Notes under the pieces: generated by a model
Database searches by the model: none
What the model saw: the letters and a program-made list of their open reading frames with translations, nothing else
Told to the model about the DNA's origin: nothing
Part shown: positions 23,216 through 36,275 of the stretch, piece by piece
How the letters are laid out: each line of letters begins with the position of its first letter
Position numbering within the stretch: position 1 is the stretch's first letter
Source of the DNA: Sympetrum striolatum
Taxonomy: Eukaryota > Arthropoda > Insecta > Odonata > Libellulidae
Length of the DNA: 64,000 bases
Assembly: GCA_947579665.1 (NCBI GenBank)
Contig: OX388343.1
Coordinates: 87,710,254-87,774,253 of the forward strand
Reading direction: 5' to 3'
Translations under genes and position numbers: made by a program

Positions 23216-26200
23216 TGACTTTTATATTTAGTACATTAATATTACGTGGGAAAATTTTCTGGAAAATTAACTACGGTGCATTTATAAGACATTAATATCT
23301 GATTTCGCAACACTGTGAAAAATAACTAATTGTATATTATAATACTTGATACAACTTATAATTATAAAATATATCACCAATGTGTCAAGTTATTTACGTT
23401 ACTAGCAACATACTTCTGTCAATATTTTCCTTTGGTAGAAATTAAAAACCTATATCGACAGATTTCTTTTGCTGAGAGGCTCGTTGTGAGAAATTCTTTT
23501 TTAGAGAGCTTTCAATACTTTTACTTCATATTGTGACGATTTCAAACGACGCTATACTAGCTCTACTAGCTTTAATATTCGTCATTTATTTTGTTAATCA
23601 AACAGAGTTTTCATTTATGGATCTAATTGTAAGCTTTGCCATCCTAGGTACTGAGTTTCCTTCTTTATAAATGTGAATTCATACAAACTGACAAGCACAC
23701 GGTGTAGTGGGTCTCAAAGTTAGGGTTAATTCGAGGGCTAAGAGGATAAGAGATTGAGAAGCGCTGGGCTAGACATCCACTCAAGAAGAAAGCCCGATCC
23801 TGAAGCTTATACATCTGTCAGGGCAAGATAAATGTTAGGCGTAGAACTAGCTTAGCTAGAGAGCAACTTTAGCGTGTGAACACGATGGCATTCGTCGAGG
23901 AGTTCAAATTCGTTGTTTCGCCGGTAGATGTCTTTGCTATCTGCACCCTCACCTAAGAAATTGTTTCTTGTCCAGTCTTATTGAAAGATCAACGGTAGAG
24001 TGATTCGATGAAATACATGTGCAACTCAATACGAAATCAATTCCTTCCTAAACATGATACGTAGATCAAAAAACGATAATTCCACTAATATCAGATTGAT
24101 TGTGTTATTCAGGGGTCCAAAACTAAGTTAATTGATGATTAATAACAGTTTTAATTAACACTTACATTAATTATGTGTTTTCAATACCACTCTTATTAAA
24201 ATCGAAATCTCAATTTCAGTGACATAAAATGGAGTTGATTCCTAATTCAATAAACTCGACAAGATTTTCTCTAATCCACTAAGAAATAGTTAATAATCAT
24301 AATAAAATATAATTTAGTTGTTCGCATAATTTTTTAATTCGTTGTCTTAAATGTTGAAGTTTTCACAGCGTTTTGTGTGAATTTTGTTGATTTTTCGATA
24401 TTTAACAACAAAGGACTATGTATTATAAATAATGGTTTACTCAAGGTACAATGGTATACCAGGAAGGCGATTCTCACTTAGCTTTGTAGAACCAGAACTT
24501 CCTCATTATTTAAAAATGATTTACTTTCAATTTTCAGTTGGTTTTTTTCTCTCACAAAATCACAAAATATATATGATACTTCAGCCAAGAAAGTTCGCCT
24601 TGCAACGAAAGGTAGGTCAAGCATTTCACGGATATTCAAACCGCGGACCGCGGTAGATTGCGGTGCACAAATTGCTTTCGTGAACCCACGACATTGGACA
24701 TCATAAATCCTACTGCGCTTTGCAATGGTATTAAGGTTACGAAGCATACTGAAGTTAATTCCAATTCCTTACCTCTTTCACTGCAACAACTTCACCCGAT
24801 GTTCAAATTAACACCGGATGCAGCCAAGATTTTATCTTTTACTGGGTATTTTTATTATTTTATTTAAACAAATCTGAGATTTTGAATATTCTTACAGATC
24901 TGCTAGTATGACAGGTGGGCTGAATAAATTGCAACTCTGCGTAGGATAATATAAGCTACTTTACCTAGATATCCTGGATTCAGAGTATTTTTTAAGTCGT
25001 TTTAGCATCTTATATAACTTGCGCTTTAGAGAAAATACAATCAAAATATTTCATCTACCGAAATTATGATTGAAAAATATTGCGAAAATGTAAAATAATA
25101 TCAGTCAAGACTTACATTGGAACTTGACCAAGAACAAAACCCGTACATTTCTGAAGTGAAATTCTATTTTGTTCCATTTTCCTCAATGTGGAAAATATCA
25201 ACGACCGACAAAGTAGTTGCAATGATGCTTTTAGAACGATATGTCCTCCACTGTGTTAGTAACATTAAATAATTAACCGGATAAGATATGAAAGACCTAG
25301 AGAGTTAAGAAATAAGATAGAACAAGTAATAAAATCCGAAAATAATTATAACATTAAAAGGTTTCCTCAAACATTTAATTATACATGGAATCAGTTTAGC
25401 ATAATCATCACAAAAAGTTATTAATTTTCATTTTTTGAGAATGTTGGTAGTTTGTTTTTTAAACTCACATATTTTTAGCGTGAGTTTTTCAAAATTTTTC
25501 ATGATTAAAACTTTTTCGGAGCGTCGATACTACCGGTTATGGTCGGGTATGTTTGGAGCACTGCATTTTTGCAGCTGCCTAATTAAATTGTCTCTCGTCA
25601 TATGATAGAAAAAAATGCTCTCGTGTCGCTCGATTGGTGATGATACAGGTATGAAAGATATTGAAGCGATAATGCATAACTCTTAATTTTAGTCTTTCTT
25701 TATTGAGCGTTATCAAAAGTGTCACTTCCTGAGTCGTTGCTCTGTACATGCGTGGTCCTACTCCACTCATAGCTGAGGAAATAATGCAAACTATCTCACT
25801 CATCGTGTCGCCTAATGAGTCATTCCCTCTCTAAAGCTCTAGGTCGCTGAGGATATACGATTTGACATCCGAACCAGCCTTTGGGCTGAATACTTCATAA
25901 ACAGACGAACAATTCTAGGGAAATAAAATTTTTTGGATTTGGGATCGTATTTTCCCTCCAAATTTAGGGTTCCCCAAGGAGTAGAAGGTTACGTCGTTCA
26001 ACGTGATTGATGAGGAAAGCGAAAACAACGATATACATGAACAAGACAGTATCAAGGGATTCAAACTGCAGTATCCCTTACAACGTTTTGGTTATCTCAG
26101 CTTTATTTACTTTTTGATTCCAACAGACTTCTTTCATAGAAAATTTTCGCACAGGTATACTGCAGCTGCTTTCTTTGCTGAGAATTTAAGCCAACATTTT

Positions 26201-26609
26201 TTAAAGGGATCATACTGAGTAAATGTAACACCAATATTGTAGCACTCAATTGTCCCATCGACTGCTATGTCAAATTCCTCGATACCATCTTAGTACTACG
26301 TGCTTCAAAACTTATGTTTAGCTGAAAAACAAGATTCCAAGCAGGCTTAAAGGTAAAATGTATAAATTCGTTCATATTTTTACACTTGTTACTTCGCAAA
26401 ATGCCAGTGACGCATGGCAGGAGGTGAAATAAGACCAACAACATTATCAAATCTACCCTGTTGACTTCGCTAATTGTTTGGAAAATAATAACCAGAAGTA
26501 ACCATTCTTTATAACGATTACGAAGTATTGAGAAAGTTACATTTGGAAAAGGTTAAAGGTACTTTGCACATAAGGGCGTGCACCCAGGAAATATACCAAG
26601 GAAAAAACG
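23216..26609. other. AT-rich stretch, no gene seen
   Basis: Over 3 kb without a recognised element. A perfect palindrome CCGCGGACCGCGG lies at 24641-24653 inside two opposed frames (74 codons plus, 24432-24656; 89 codons minus, 24478-24747) that resemble nothing known. Confidence 0.45.
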
Positions 26610-26695
26610 AAATTGAAAAAAGTCTGACAGAGCCGTGAGTCAAACCCGGGATCTATTTGCCCTTGCGCACAAAGTTCCCAAAACGGCTTGTTAAA
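26610..26695 (-). mobile_element. tRNA-like SINE head, degenerate
   Basis: On the minus strand GCCGTTTTGGGAACTTTG, then AGATCCCGGGTTTGACTC and ACGGC. The GGGTTTGACTC block resembles a B-box and GCCGT/ACGGC could pair as a short acceptor-like stem. The A-box is not convincing. Confidence 0.4.
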
Positions 26696-26702
26696 ATGTT
26701 CT

Positions 26703-26775
26703 GGCCGGGCAGCCTATATGGTTAAGGCAGCCTCCCGGATAGAGGAAGATCCAGGGTTCGATTCCCGGCCCTGTA
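26703..26775 (+). mobile_element. tRNA-like SINE head
   Basis: GGCCGGGCAGCCTATATGG begins the block; TATGGTTAAGGCAGC fits an A-box and AGGGTTCGATTCCCGG is a full T-arm/B-box. The distance between the two fits a tRNA-like body, but the 5' and 3' ends do not form a perfect acceptor stem and a non-tRNA tail follows, so I call it a SINE head rather than a tRNA gene. It lies head-to-head with the degenerate copy just before it. Confidence 0.55.
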
Positions 26776-27660
26776 AGTCTGTTTTTCCTAAGGTTACATT
26801 TGTCAACTGGTAGAGATACTATTTAGAAAATAAGAGGATGGAACTAAAACTGAAGGAAGTTACGAAAGAATTGCTAGAAAAATAGACAGTTGAAGTTGCT
26901 CCCAGAAATAAAAAAATAAAATAAACGGAGATTTATTTATAAAAATCATTTAAACGCAATGTTTCGTAAATTTGTGGCGATGCACACAATGAAAGTGTTT
27001 TGAAAGATTACGAAATGAACTCAGACTATGTCTTGGGGGAATGTCCCAGTTTCAATTAATTCAAGTCTCAGGGACTTATCAAGTCCAATTTGATTGATAA
27101 GTCCCTTTTCCTAAATGTAAAACATGGTAACCCAAGTTTATCCCAGTGACACCATGTGAATAGGACTAGTAGAGCTCAAGAAGAAGGTTTATTCTAACAT
27201 TCATGACATGGCGGTTTATTTGACAATTTCTGTTCGTTATGAAAAATAATACAAAATGAAAAATAAAAATAAATTAAATTAAAAAATAAAAATCACAAAG
27301 ACGTGGATAGTGGCATAAAATAAGGAAGTCGCGTGGAAGTGAAAGGTTATGTTCTCTGCGCAATAGCGATTTTTCGGTGTAGGCGAGCCCACTTTGAAGA
27401 AATGCGGGAGGTAAGGGGTCGAATGTGCCTCGCGGGAGAATGTTTTACAATGTATGCATGACTGTGGGGCATACAGCCTCTTGCTTTCCACCACGACTTC
27501 CATACACTGAAGCTTTGCGCAGACAGAGGCCATAAGCATTCAACTTCACTTCACCTGGAAAACTTAGTACCTTGAGCGGCACCTAAGTAAAGATCCTACT
27601 ATATCTTTTCTGGCTTCTTCATAAAAAATAACCGTCATTAAAGGTTTTTTCCTTTCATTT
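26776..27660. other. AT-rich stretch, no gene seen
   Basis: Apart from the hairpin at 27071-27105, nothing is recognised; an 86-codon minus frame lies at 27279-27539. Confidence 0.45.
27071..27105. repeat. Perfect inverted repeat
   Basis: GGGACTTATCA (27071-27081) and TGATAAGTCCC (27095-27105) are exact complements with a 13-base loop. No adjoining gene. Confidence 0.65.
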
Positions 27661-28032
27661 TTGCGTAGCCGACGCTTTAAGATAAGGGCGAAATTTACGA
27701 TGAAATTTCACGAGTCTGAGACGAGGGAGGAAAAAAGCAAAGCAGTTGAGAAAAGGGCTCGGAAATTAAATTACAAGGCAATTGCGAGGCCCTTGTCTTT
27801 ATCTCCAATCTTTACGAAGGATCGCTTGATTTTTTCAAATGTCAAAAAGGCACTGCGATATGAATCTATTCTCCGAAGAAATAATGGGCATAAATCTCTA
27901 AACACTCCATCGGCCATTATCTTCGTCATATCTTCAATATTCTTCGCAAGTTTCGGCAATAAAACCGAATTAATTGCTCGCTTAATGGGAGCAATCAATC
28001 CGGAGAACAGGGTCTTTCATAACAATGGCTGA
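27661..28032 (+). other. Unrecognised 123-codon open frame
   Basis: This frame is open for 123 codons but begins at a TTG, and the first in-frame ATG is codon 14. The product is basic (many Arg/Lys) in its first half with a short hydrophobic run (IIFVISSIFFASFG, about residues 86-99) in the second. I recognise no family. A frame of this length is expected about once by chance in this much AT-rich DNA, and an opposing 75-codon frame overlaps it. Most probably not a gene. Confidence 0.15.
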
Positions 28033-28694
28033 TAATACCTCTTTAACGATAGATTGAGAGAGAGTTTCCATGCGAGATGTCGCCTAGAAATTAAGATGTC
28101 GTTGATAAGAAAAGTTGTAAATTACCGCCAATCACGATGATACAATTTTATCGTAAAGTAAAGATTATAACTAATATCCAGATATATTGTATCGTTAAAT
28201 AAGTCTCCTTGGTCGTTAATTTACTTTAGATGACGGGCTTTAAAACAAAAAAAAAATATTAAAAACTGAGATCTCAAGGAGTTTGACTTATTGCTAAAAA
28301 GTTGCAAAGATAATATCTTGATAATATTAATACGGAAATATCTTAATATTGCTGAGATAAACACGTTCTTTCCATTTAGTCAAATTACAAGTTTTGAGTG
28401 GAAAAATATAATAATACGATCCATTCTCACGCTTCGTTTTTATGACTCTACGATTATTTTTTGAGCAACTTCAGAATTCTTTTATGAAAATTAATGAGAT
28501 AGTCAAATGAGGAAAGTTACTAAAACCTGAATGTTTATTACTGCTTTAGGGCTCAGCATTAAATTTTGTGATATTTAGTCTCAAACAAAGAATCCCTTGT
28601 ATTTAGTTATTTTACGTCCCTAATAAGATGGAAGAACTACTATGATCAACTGTTACTTGGTAGAATATCGTAGAAACCATCTTAAAAGAACGTT
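28033..28694. other. AT-rich stretch, no gene seen
   Basis: No recognised feature up to the inverted repeat at 28695. Confidence 0.5.
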
Positions 28695-28815
28695 GACGAA
28701 ACCGGTCGACTGAAACATATATCCTGGAAGTTATAAAGTCTAAGATGTTTCATGCAGAGTCAGATTTATAATAAGTCATTTCCTCAACCATTTTTAATTG
28801 TCGACCGGTTTTGAC
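28695..28815. repeat. Inverted repeat with AACCGGTCGAC ends
   Basis: GACGAAACCGGTCGAC (28695-28710) is matched at 14 of 16 positions by the reverse complement of 28800-28815. A second inner pair TGAAACAT/ATGTTTCA lies at 28711 and 28745. Blocks with CGAAACCGGTCG are frequent at Penelope-like element ends, where they form part of a hammerhead ribozyme, but the conserved CTGATGA core is not seen, so this link is only a possibility. Confidence 0.45.
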
Positions 28816-31800
28816 TTCGAATAGCTATTGTGGAAAATGTAAATGCGGTAGAGTTAGGTTTTCTGTGCATTAAACTTGATTTGGAGGCTGTTTAATTACC
28901 ATGGAAATTTCTTTATTACTTGTTTGTTTGTTACAAATTGACTTGGAATTTTTGGATAAAAACTGTTCGTAAAAATAAATGCATCCTCTCTTAATTTTCC
29001 GATAGTTATCTTAGAAGACAATATAATGGTTATGTCGCCCATAATTCAGCTGACAAAATCTAGTAATCTGTGAAAAAGAGCGGGTCTGTTTTTTGAATGA
29101 TAAGAACATCATGAGTGCAGAAATGGGACTCGAGATGGAATCCACGCTTTTGGAATAGTTTCTTTTATTCGCAGAATGAAAGCATTTGGTAGAAAAATAA
29201 AGGGATTGCTATTCTTTTCTCGCGAGTCTTTTTTCTACATTGAGTTCCATCTACGAGGCGCTGGGTGCCTCCAATGATTATCGAATCGATGGAATAAAAA
29301 GATTCACTCCACGTAACCTGAATGGACCTTCGAAATGAAAGTTTCGGCGCGTACGCCGTTTAAGACATGGTGCTTTGAATATGGAATGAAGGATCTCACG
29401 CAAGAAGACGCAGGTTCGAATTGCAAGAAAAAATACGGTGATAAACTCTTGAAGCAAAGGTAATTTATTGATCCTTTTCGATAAACATTATAATGGATTC
29501 GGCAATATATTTCATTCACAGACATATGCTACATCGCTACTAATCTGTTGGGTGAGAAGAGCGTATTAACGCAATCAATGAATTAGACAATGAGAGAAAT
29601 ATCAATGAATTTAATTTTTTATTTGAAATGAACTCTGAGATAAAATCAAAAAATTAAACCGAATTTTTCTGACAATCCCTTATCCATGCTTATTTACATG
29701 ATTAAAGTTATACAGCTCAAGTTCGTCAACAAATACTTTCAACGCTGTCCATATAAAAAGTCGTTTTAAACTCGAAAAGCAAAAAAATCTAAGATATTTA
29801 GCAGCATCCCTGATGATTTTGATCCATTCATCAGCTGCTTTATCCACGATCAAAAGCTATATACGGATACACAATAAATCAATATTTATGGAACTGGACG
29901 AGTTTTAATGAATCATAAATGTAGGCACGCCAAACTTAAATTAATTTATAATTCATACAGTCACTCCAACATAAAGGAAAAATATCAAAAACTTCTCGCT
30001 ATGCTATCGTCAGTTTTGATAGAGCAAGCAGCTATTTTAATTATGCAGTTACTTGTTCAAAGCAAAAGTAATTAGGTTAAAATTATGGCCGTCAAAAAAC
30101 TTAAAAAGCACTTCATACTGCGTTAAATTATCAGTTATTGGACTCATCGATTCATGCTCTAAATACTTCAGCGTTGTTCTTTCCTGTAGTTAAATTTTCT
30201 TCAGCACGCAATCATGGTACGATACCATAACGTTAAAAATAGATTTCCACTTCTAATATTTTTATATTTTCGATTTACTAAAGGCAAATGATGCCATTAT
30301 AGGTTTCATTTCATACATCAACTCATTTTAAAACCAATTTCCGAGTAATAATAATGAAGTTCATTTCCAAATTGATTATAATTTAATTCAATTTGCTCCG
30401 TCACTTAATTTAATGGATAGCCCCTCTCCCTTTGATTTCTCAAAATACCTCCGATTGCGTTATTTGACCAAATATCCCATCCATCCTACGTACGATTCTC
30501 CTTTCTCTTGTAAGCACATTGAATCCTATTCTGTTCCATTCAAATTAATCATCCTTATTAATCAGCGCCCCTTCTATTTCATTTAAATTGAAAGAAACCC
30601 TTTATATCTCGTATTATCCCTGACATTCTATGCGGACCTTTTCTATAGTTGACCTCTGGCCTTCCTACGCTCTGTAGACCTATTTTTTCCTTAATCCCGG
30701 CAGATGACATCGTCAAACACTCTGCTGATTACTAAAGGTATGGTTTTAAGGCAGTATTCCATTGCCTATACTGTTATGATATTTACTGTTGTAAGATACA
30801 AACCATAACCAAGGTAAATAAACTATTATAAACTAATCCAAATGATTTGTAAAAAAACGTGACTCTCCATGATGGCTGTTTTGATATGTCTTTGGTATGA
30901 GAAAAAAATCACTTTATCTCAATGAGAAGATTAGTAAATAGATCAACAGGGACTTGTATACAATACATAGGGCCAGGGATTCGTGAATGATTTACTCATT
31001 TTCAAAGTCATCTAAATATGGGAGTCAGTTTCAGTGCATGTACGCTACAAAATTAATTTTAATGCCTTAAGGGTTCCATAGAGTATTTCCATTCTTCAAT
31101 CCCTTAATGTATAATCAAATCTTATTTGATAAATTTCTTGACTAGTTTTACTTTAAAGTTTTATACGAACGAAAATTATTATTAGATTGAAAGCTAATTC
31201 TGCCGAAATATTCTACTAATTGTAAGATAGATTTACAAATTAAGCTAAATATAAATAGAAAAAACATTAAGCGCGTATAAGAGTTACTTTTATTGATCAA
31301 ATAGTTCACTGTCATCAAAGCTGTAGATTAAGATACAGAAAATGAATCCGTTTATTTATAAATAGAACTATTCGCCAATATTATTGGTTATTTCATTGAT
31401 GTAATCACTTATCCAATCAATCACATAAGGTTTCACTTCCGTGTTCTTTGGATATTACATAACTGACCATGAGCAAGTTTTTATGGGTTTATGAGTGAGT
31501 TTCCTTGTTTTCAATTGGTATAATTCTTTTGTGACAGCAGAAAATTGCAGACTCGTTAAAACTTGTTCACAGTTGCGAGGGTTTCACATTTCAGCGAAGC
31601 AAGAAAAATAGCTTTTCTGTAGCGCAGTATCGCTTAAATAGTCACGAAATATATCAGAAATTAGTATGAATTGTTGCGTGACATGAAGAATCCTGACTCA
31701 GCAACTTTGGAAAATAATAATACAGCAGATATGATTAGAGTAGAAAATGCACTTTTATGGAATAGCGTTTCATTTTGCTTGATTTTACATTATCGTTTTC

Positions 31801-32789
31801 TTTTAAAATTTTCGACAGTATCAAAAGCCAATCTTAAATTAAGGGTTTCCTTGGATATCAAACAAACAAGCTTGGCAATGGAATCTCCAATAGACTCAAC
31901 GTTATCTCATACTCATCACTGAAGTTTTTTTAACTGGAAACATATGCCTATATTTTTATTTTTTCGAGACATTTTCCCTCCGTTACTGAAATTGCCAAAT
32001 TGCACTGATAAATTTACTGTGCCTAAGAAACTTACGATTGCATGTTTAACTCCGTTGAAAAAAAAATTGAGCCCGAAATGTCCGTTCTGGCTACAGACAG
32101 AGCGCGGCGATGACATGTTACAGCAACAGAACAGCAGTTAAGGACATGAATAATGAATCCCGAACAAAGGAAGTGGAGCTGCCTAAATTATCTCAGAGCA
32201 CGTCAACCTACATTAGCAGGAGCCCTTGAGTCTGATACAAACTTGGGCAGAATTGGTGACTTGGCGATTCGCAGACAAACTGAGATGCAGAATATTGAAC
32301 GATAAAAAAATGTATATTTACTAATGGTAATAGTAAGGGTACTTCAATACTTCTTATACGTTCAGTTTTGTTCCCACATGGAATACAAACTGATTTGAAT
32401 GTATTTCGAACAATAATCACTTTCTATTTTAAATTTACGAACATATGCGAGATAAACATCGCCAATTATGGAAGGATAGATAAAACTCGAGACCAAGATG
32501 AATTACAATTGCTTCTGCCTGTATTTTTTTATGGCAATTGCTTTGATATTGTCTCAAAGAATGATCTTTAATTCATGGCTTGGTTCTTGAAGTTTTGTGT
32601 TGACTGGTTTAACTTTAATATTTTGCTATTAAGTAGAGCGACAGTAATTAGTAACGACTACCATTTGTAGTAATCTTTATTTTATATCTAACAGTAGCTA
32701 TTTACTGTAAAATTCTAGGATGAAGTGCTGAATCAACACAAAACATCGATAGTATATTATGCAATATTGCCCAAACCAATTTACTGCAT
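28816..32789. other. AT-rich stretch, no gene seen
   Basis: Nearly 4 kb without a recognised gene or transposon. A weak B-box-like block, CAGGTTCGAATTGC, at about 29411-29424 has no A-box or pairing to support a tRNA. Frames reach 83 codons (31671-31922). Confidence 0.45.
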
Positions 32790-33790
32790 CTACATTAATA
32801 CCCTATAAACCGCCTTTCGGCGTGCAAAGGGGTTTTAAATACCGAACGTTCGCACTACTTCCTTAGATTGCTATTATCGCCTATCTTTCGCCGAAAGAAT
32901 GCATTCTTAAAACGACTTGACTTATCATCAACTTCTCTTTGTCGGGGCGGCCAAAGTAGCAGGGGGTCGCTTAATACCGATATCGACTTCCGCTAACGTG
33001 TGCTTTTTCTGAATTTATCAAGCCATTGCAGTTTAGCTTCTAACATCTTTTCTTCGGAGGATTACCAACCAGCGTCTGAGAGAATTTTTGTAACGCTTAC
33101 TTTTATCGTAGCAAACTTTAACAAAACATATCGCCTTGAGGAGCACTTTCTCGAGTTTGCACGTTTCATCTACCGGATACCATGCAATTGTCGCATATTC
33201 CAAATGAGATCTGACCAATGAAAATTACATCACTCTCTCGTATTTTTATCACTTCTACCGACAGTGTACTTTATAAAGCCGCGCTTTTTAATTGCTTTAC
33301 CCTAGATCTTCGGATATGAGTGCTCCAGTTAATCTTATTTGGAAGAATGATCGCGAGATGTTTAACTGATTTTACCATTTATATTAATTCCATTAATTTT
33401 GTTTGGGTAATTACTACGTAGTATATCCCTCTTGATAAAATTCACTACGGATAATTTACTTACGTTAAGCTTTAGTTGCCATTTTTCATACCACTCTTGA
33501 ACAAGTACTAAATAATTTGATTGAGAAATATGGTCTTCGTTCTTGATATTCCTCTCTATATTACTGAATCATCCACCAATACCGTCACATTGACATCTAT
33601 CTCGTCACTCAAGTTATTGATATATATTAGGAAAAAAGAGGTCCAATTACGCTGCCCTGAGGGACGCCTGAGGTAACTCTGACTCTGTTCGAACTAGAGG
33701 CATCAAGTATTATTTGTTTTCCTCATTCAAGTAGAAAATCCTTGACCCAGTGAATGACTTCCTCAACTTCACTTAGTTAATCTATGTAAA
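32790..33790 (-). mobile_element. Decayed CR1/Jockey-group LINE reverse transcriptase with 3' end
   Basis: Reading the minus strand across frameshifts gives the conserved RT order. First EVIHWVKDFL (about 33740-33770) precedes RVTSGVPQGSVIGPLFF (about 33625-33680), the hallmark of CR1/L2/Jockey-type RTs. Then VLVDDS stands where the catalytic F/YADD should be (about 33565-33585). Then EWYEKWQLKLNVSK follows (about 33470-33510). Last, SHLEYATIAWYPV begins the thumb block (33180-33211), inside the open frame 33033-33218. Several stops and frame changes interrupt it and the first Asp-containing catalytic box is changed, so it is dead. The 3' end carries GCACGCCGAAAGGCGGTTTA and ATTAATGTAGATGCAGTA, matching the solo end at 23.1 kb. 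Confidence 0.82.
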
Positions 33791-35994
33791 TATTCATTCG
33801 TGTCTTAATCAGTAACTTATCATAGTTGCTAATACTCGTAGAAATGAGTATTACAATAAAGAAGCAAGTTCAATAAGTTCAAGTTTAAGTGCCAATAATT
33901 TCCGAAATGTAAAGGATACTTTGTATCGCAATCCATTCCTCCTCCGCCCTATCGGATTATGATGTAACTTAACCTTTGCCCTACTCCTTTAACCGTGGGA
34001 TTGACCTCTAAGAGCACTTTCGCCCGTAATTCCACATTCACTGCTCCTCCCTTCGTCTGCCATTTTGATTTCCTCTCCCATTGTTGTCTGATCCAAGATG
34101 AGCGCCCGATCTTTTCGTTTTCGAGGCGTTGATATCGTCTCTCTTATCGAGCAATGACAGAGATTGTGCTGCCCGACGAATGACGTAGACGAGGGGAGAA
34201 TCCGTGCAGACGGTGAAGGATTTGCCGGTCGTGAATCTGAGAGGGAAGGGTCGAGGGGGAGAGAATGATAGGAGGGAGAGAGGATACCCGCAGGATCGGG
34301 GAGTGGGCGAGGTTCGAAAGATCCTTCAATGCGGGGTCATAGTCATGCATGCCAACCGTAAAAGGTTACTCCCAAGTATTTTCATTTCCAAGTCGATCCC
34401 GTTTTTTGCTTTAAACCCTTCCCCCTATACATATAGAGCGCTTCTTTTAAAGGACATGGATCCGAGGAGTTTTTCGAAGCTGCTTCGGAATGTAATCGCA
34501 TTTGCATGAATACCGAAATGAAAGATTTTAAAAACGGAATTTTATGGAAATATACAATCTAATTTTGGCGGCCGGATAAACATCGCAATCCCACTAAGGA
34601 AGGCTCGTGATTAATTATCGTTCGACATTCCCGATCTAAATAAAGTATCATTATTATGAATGAACTCTCTCCGTAGTAAATAATATATATTTCTGTGCTG
34701 AATTACAGAGGAAAGCAACAATTAATCAAAATAAATAAGATAATGTTTTAATACACGGAACATATTAATGATATGCAGTTGAGATGAAGTTTGATTTTAC
34801 GTTCGCCTTTTACATGGCAGTATTACTTAATTATGCAATGGAACGCAAAGATTATTAACTTTTAAATTACACAATGTGAAACATGAATAAGAGCATTTAC
34901 ATTTAAAACTATATTGGTTGGCTCTGACAATGCCGCCAAATTTTACGGCAAGGACAAAGGTATCAAAATATTAACATACTGCTATAAATGTTTAAACAGA
35001 ACCTTATTGGACTATATGAAGTTCATAATAACGTTATTTTTGTTCTATCGATTAGTATCCTTTAGATCTTCGTATTAATTATGAAGTTATGTCTATTATA
35101 TTCACATAATTTGCAAATGCTTTTACTCGGCGGGTATTATTTACTCAACATTGCTATATGCACTGTCTCATTTTTAATTTATGGCGTATCACTTTGTCAC
35201 ATTTTGTTAGGTACTGAACAGTATTCAATCGGTGAAAGAGCAAGCCAAGATGCGGCAGGCATCAGAAAGGGTTTTACATTCATCGCAAAAGATCGCTTTT
35301 GAAAGCCGCGCAAATTAAAACTCTCTGCAATACTGTAACTTTTTAGTTTCTGAGTAAACCACGGTAGAGCTACGGTGCAGTGCACCACATAACACAGTCA
35401 AATTGATGATATGCCCTATTCGTGAATGAAATTGCATTTTTTTAAACTTTTTAACTAATATCTGCTTTTAGGGATCGAAAAAACTAATAAATATATTGTG
35501 AACAGAATTATACGATTAAATATACAACATGCCTGTAACTCTTTATAATATTCAGTTTCTGTTTCTTTTGAACGATTTTCGATTTCTAACGGAATTTGAT
35601 CAGCTCATAATTTTCGAGTAATTTCGAGTAAATTAAATTATAGTTATATAACTATAAAATCTGCTAACTACATACATTCAATTAGCCACAACTGATAATA
35701 ACTGGAATCCATTAATTGCTATCGAATGTATGACCATATAACTTTCAAATAAATATTAGGAATCTAGAAGCATTTGTGTCCAGTATATTTGCCAGCTAAT
35801 TCAGGTAACTGCTTTTAGGAGGAAAATGTATCCACCATACCAACCAATCTTCTAAACTATTCATTCGCAGACGCTAAGGTAATAAAAATGAGTTTTTGAA
35901 ACGACTTTTCCAACATCTATTTTCTCAACTACTCCAGTGCCACTCGTTGCAGTAGATACTCATAACTCCCACCTTCCATATCGGAGACATGAAG
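33791..35994. other. Stretch without gene, with a GC-richer island at 34080-34620
   Basis: The island at 34080-34620 is rich in CpG and purines on the plus strand; its frames (101 codons plus at 34204-34509, 68 minus) are unrecognised. A block at 34914-34950 (TTGGCTCTGACAATGCC) resembles one at 48750-48785, a probable dispersed repeat. Confidence 0.4.
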
Positions 35995-36275
35995 ACTATG
36001 GAGATAAATTTAATTGAAATATACTATTTTTCTATTGTCTGATATAATCACTTCAAGTAAAGCCCTCTCCTCCCCAACCATTTCCAATTCCTCCGTGTTT
36101 GTTTTCCTATCAACCCAACTTGCTTTTTCTATTCTACACCAAACCCACATCTCGAGAGCCTCTAAACGTTTGACTTCCTCCTTTCTTAACGTCCACGTTT
36201 CACACCCATTAAGCAAGATGTTCCTAACCAAGAATTTTAAAATAGAAGATTCTCTCAATCATCAAATTGTGGTGG
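35995..36275 (-). mobile_element. RTE-type LINE fragment, C-terminus of endonuclease/reverse transcriptase
   Basis: The minus-strand frame 36010-36258 (82 codons) reads NGCETWTLRKEEVKRLEALE then MWVWCRIEKASWVDRKTNTE and LEMVGEERALLEVI. This is the GCE(T/S)WTLRK...RLEAFEMW..RRM..ISWVDRVTNEEVL pattern found after the RT palm in RTE/BovB-like LINE proteins. It is the same protein region as the relic at 5.1-5.5 kb but on the other strand and in one open frame, so it is less decayed. Neither the palm nor the endonuclease is present, and downstream sequence loses the match after about position 36010. Confidence 0.8.

Noticed and set aside
27661..28032. 123-codon open frame as a gene
   Set aside because: Same reasons; also overlapped by an opposing frame and opening at a TTG.
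29395..29430. tRNA-like SINE
   Set aside because: Only the B-box-like CAGGTTCGAATTGC is present; no A-box, stem or tail.
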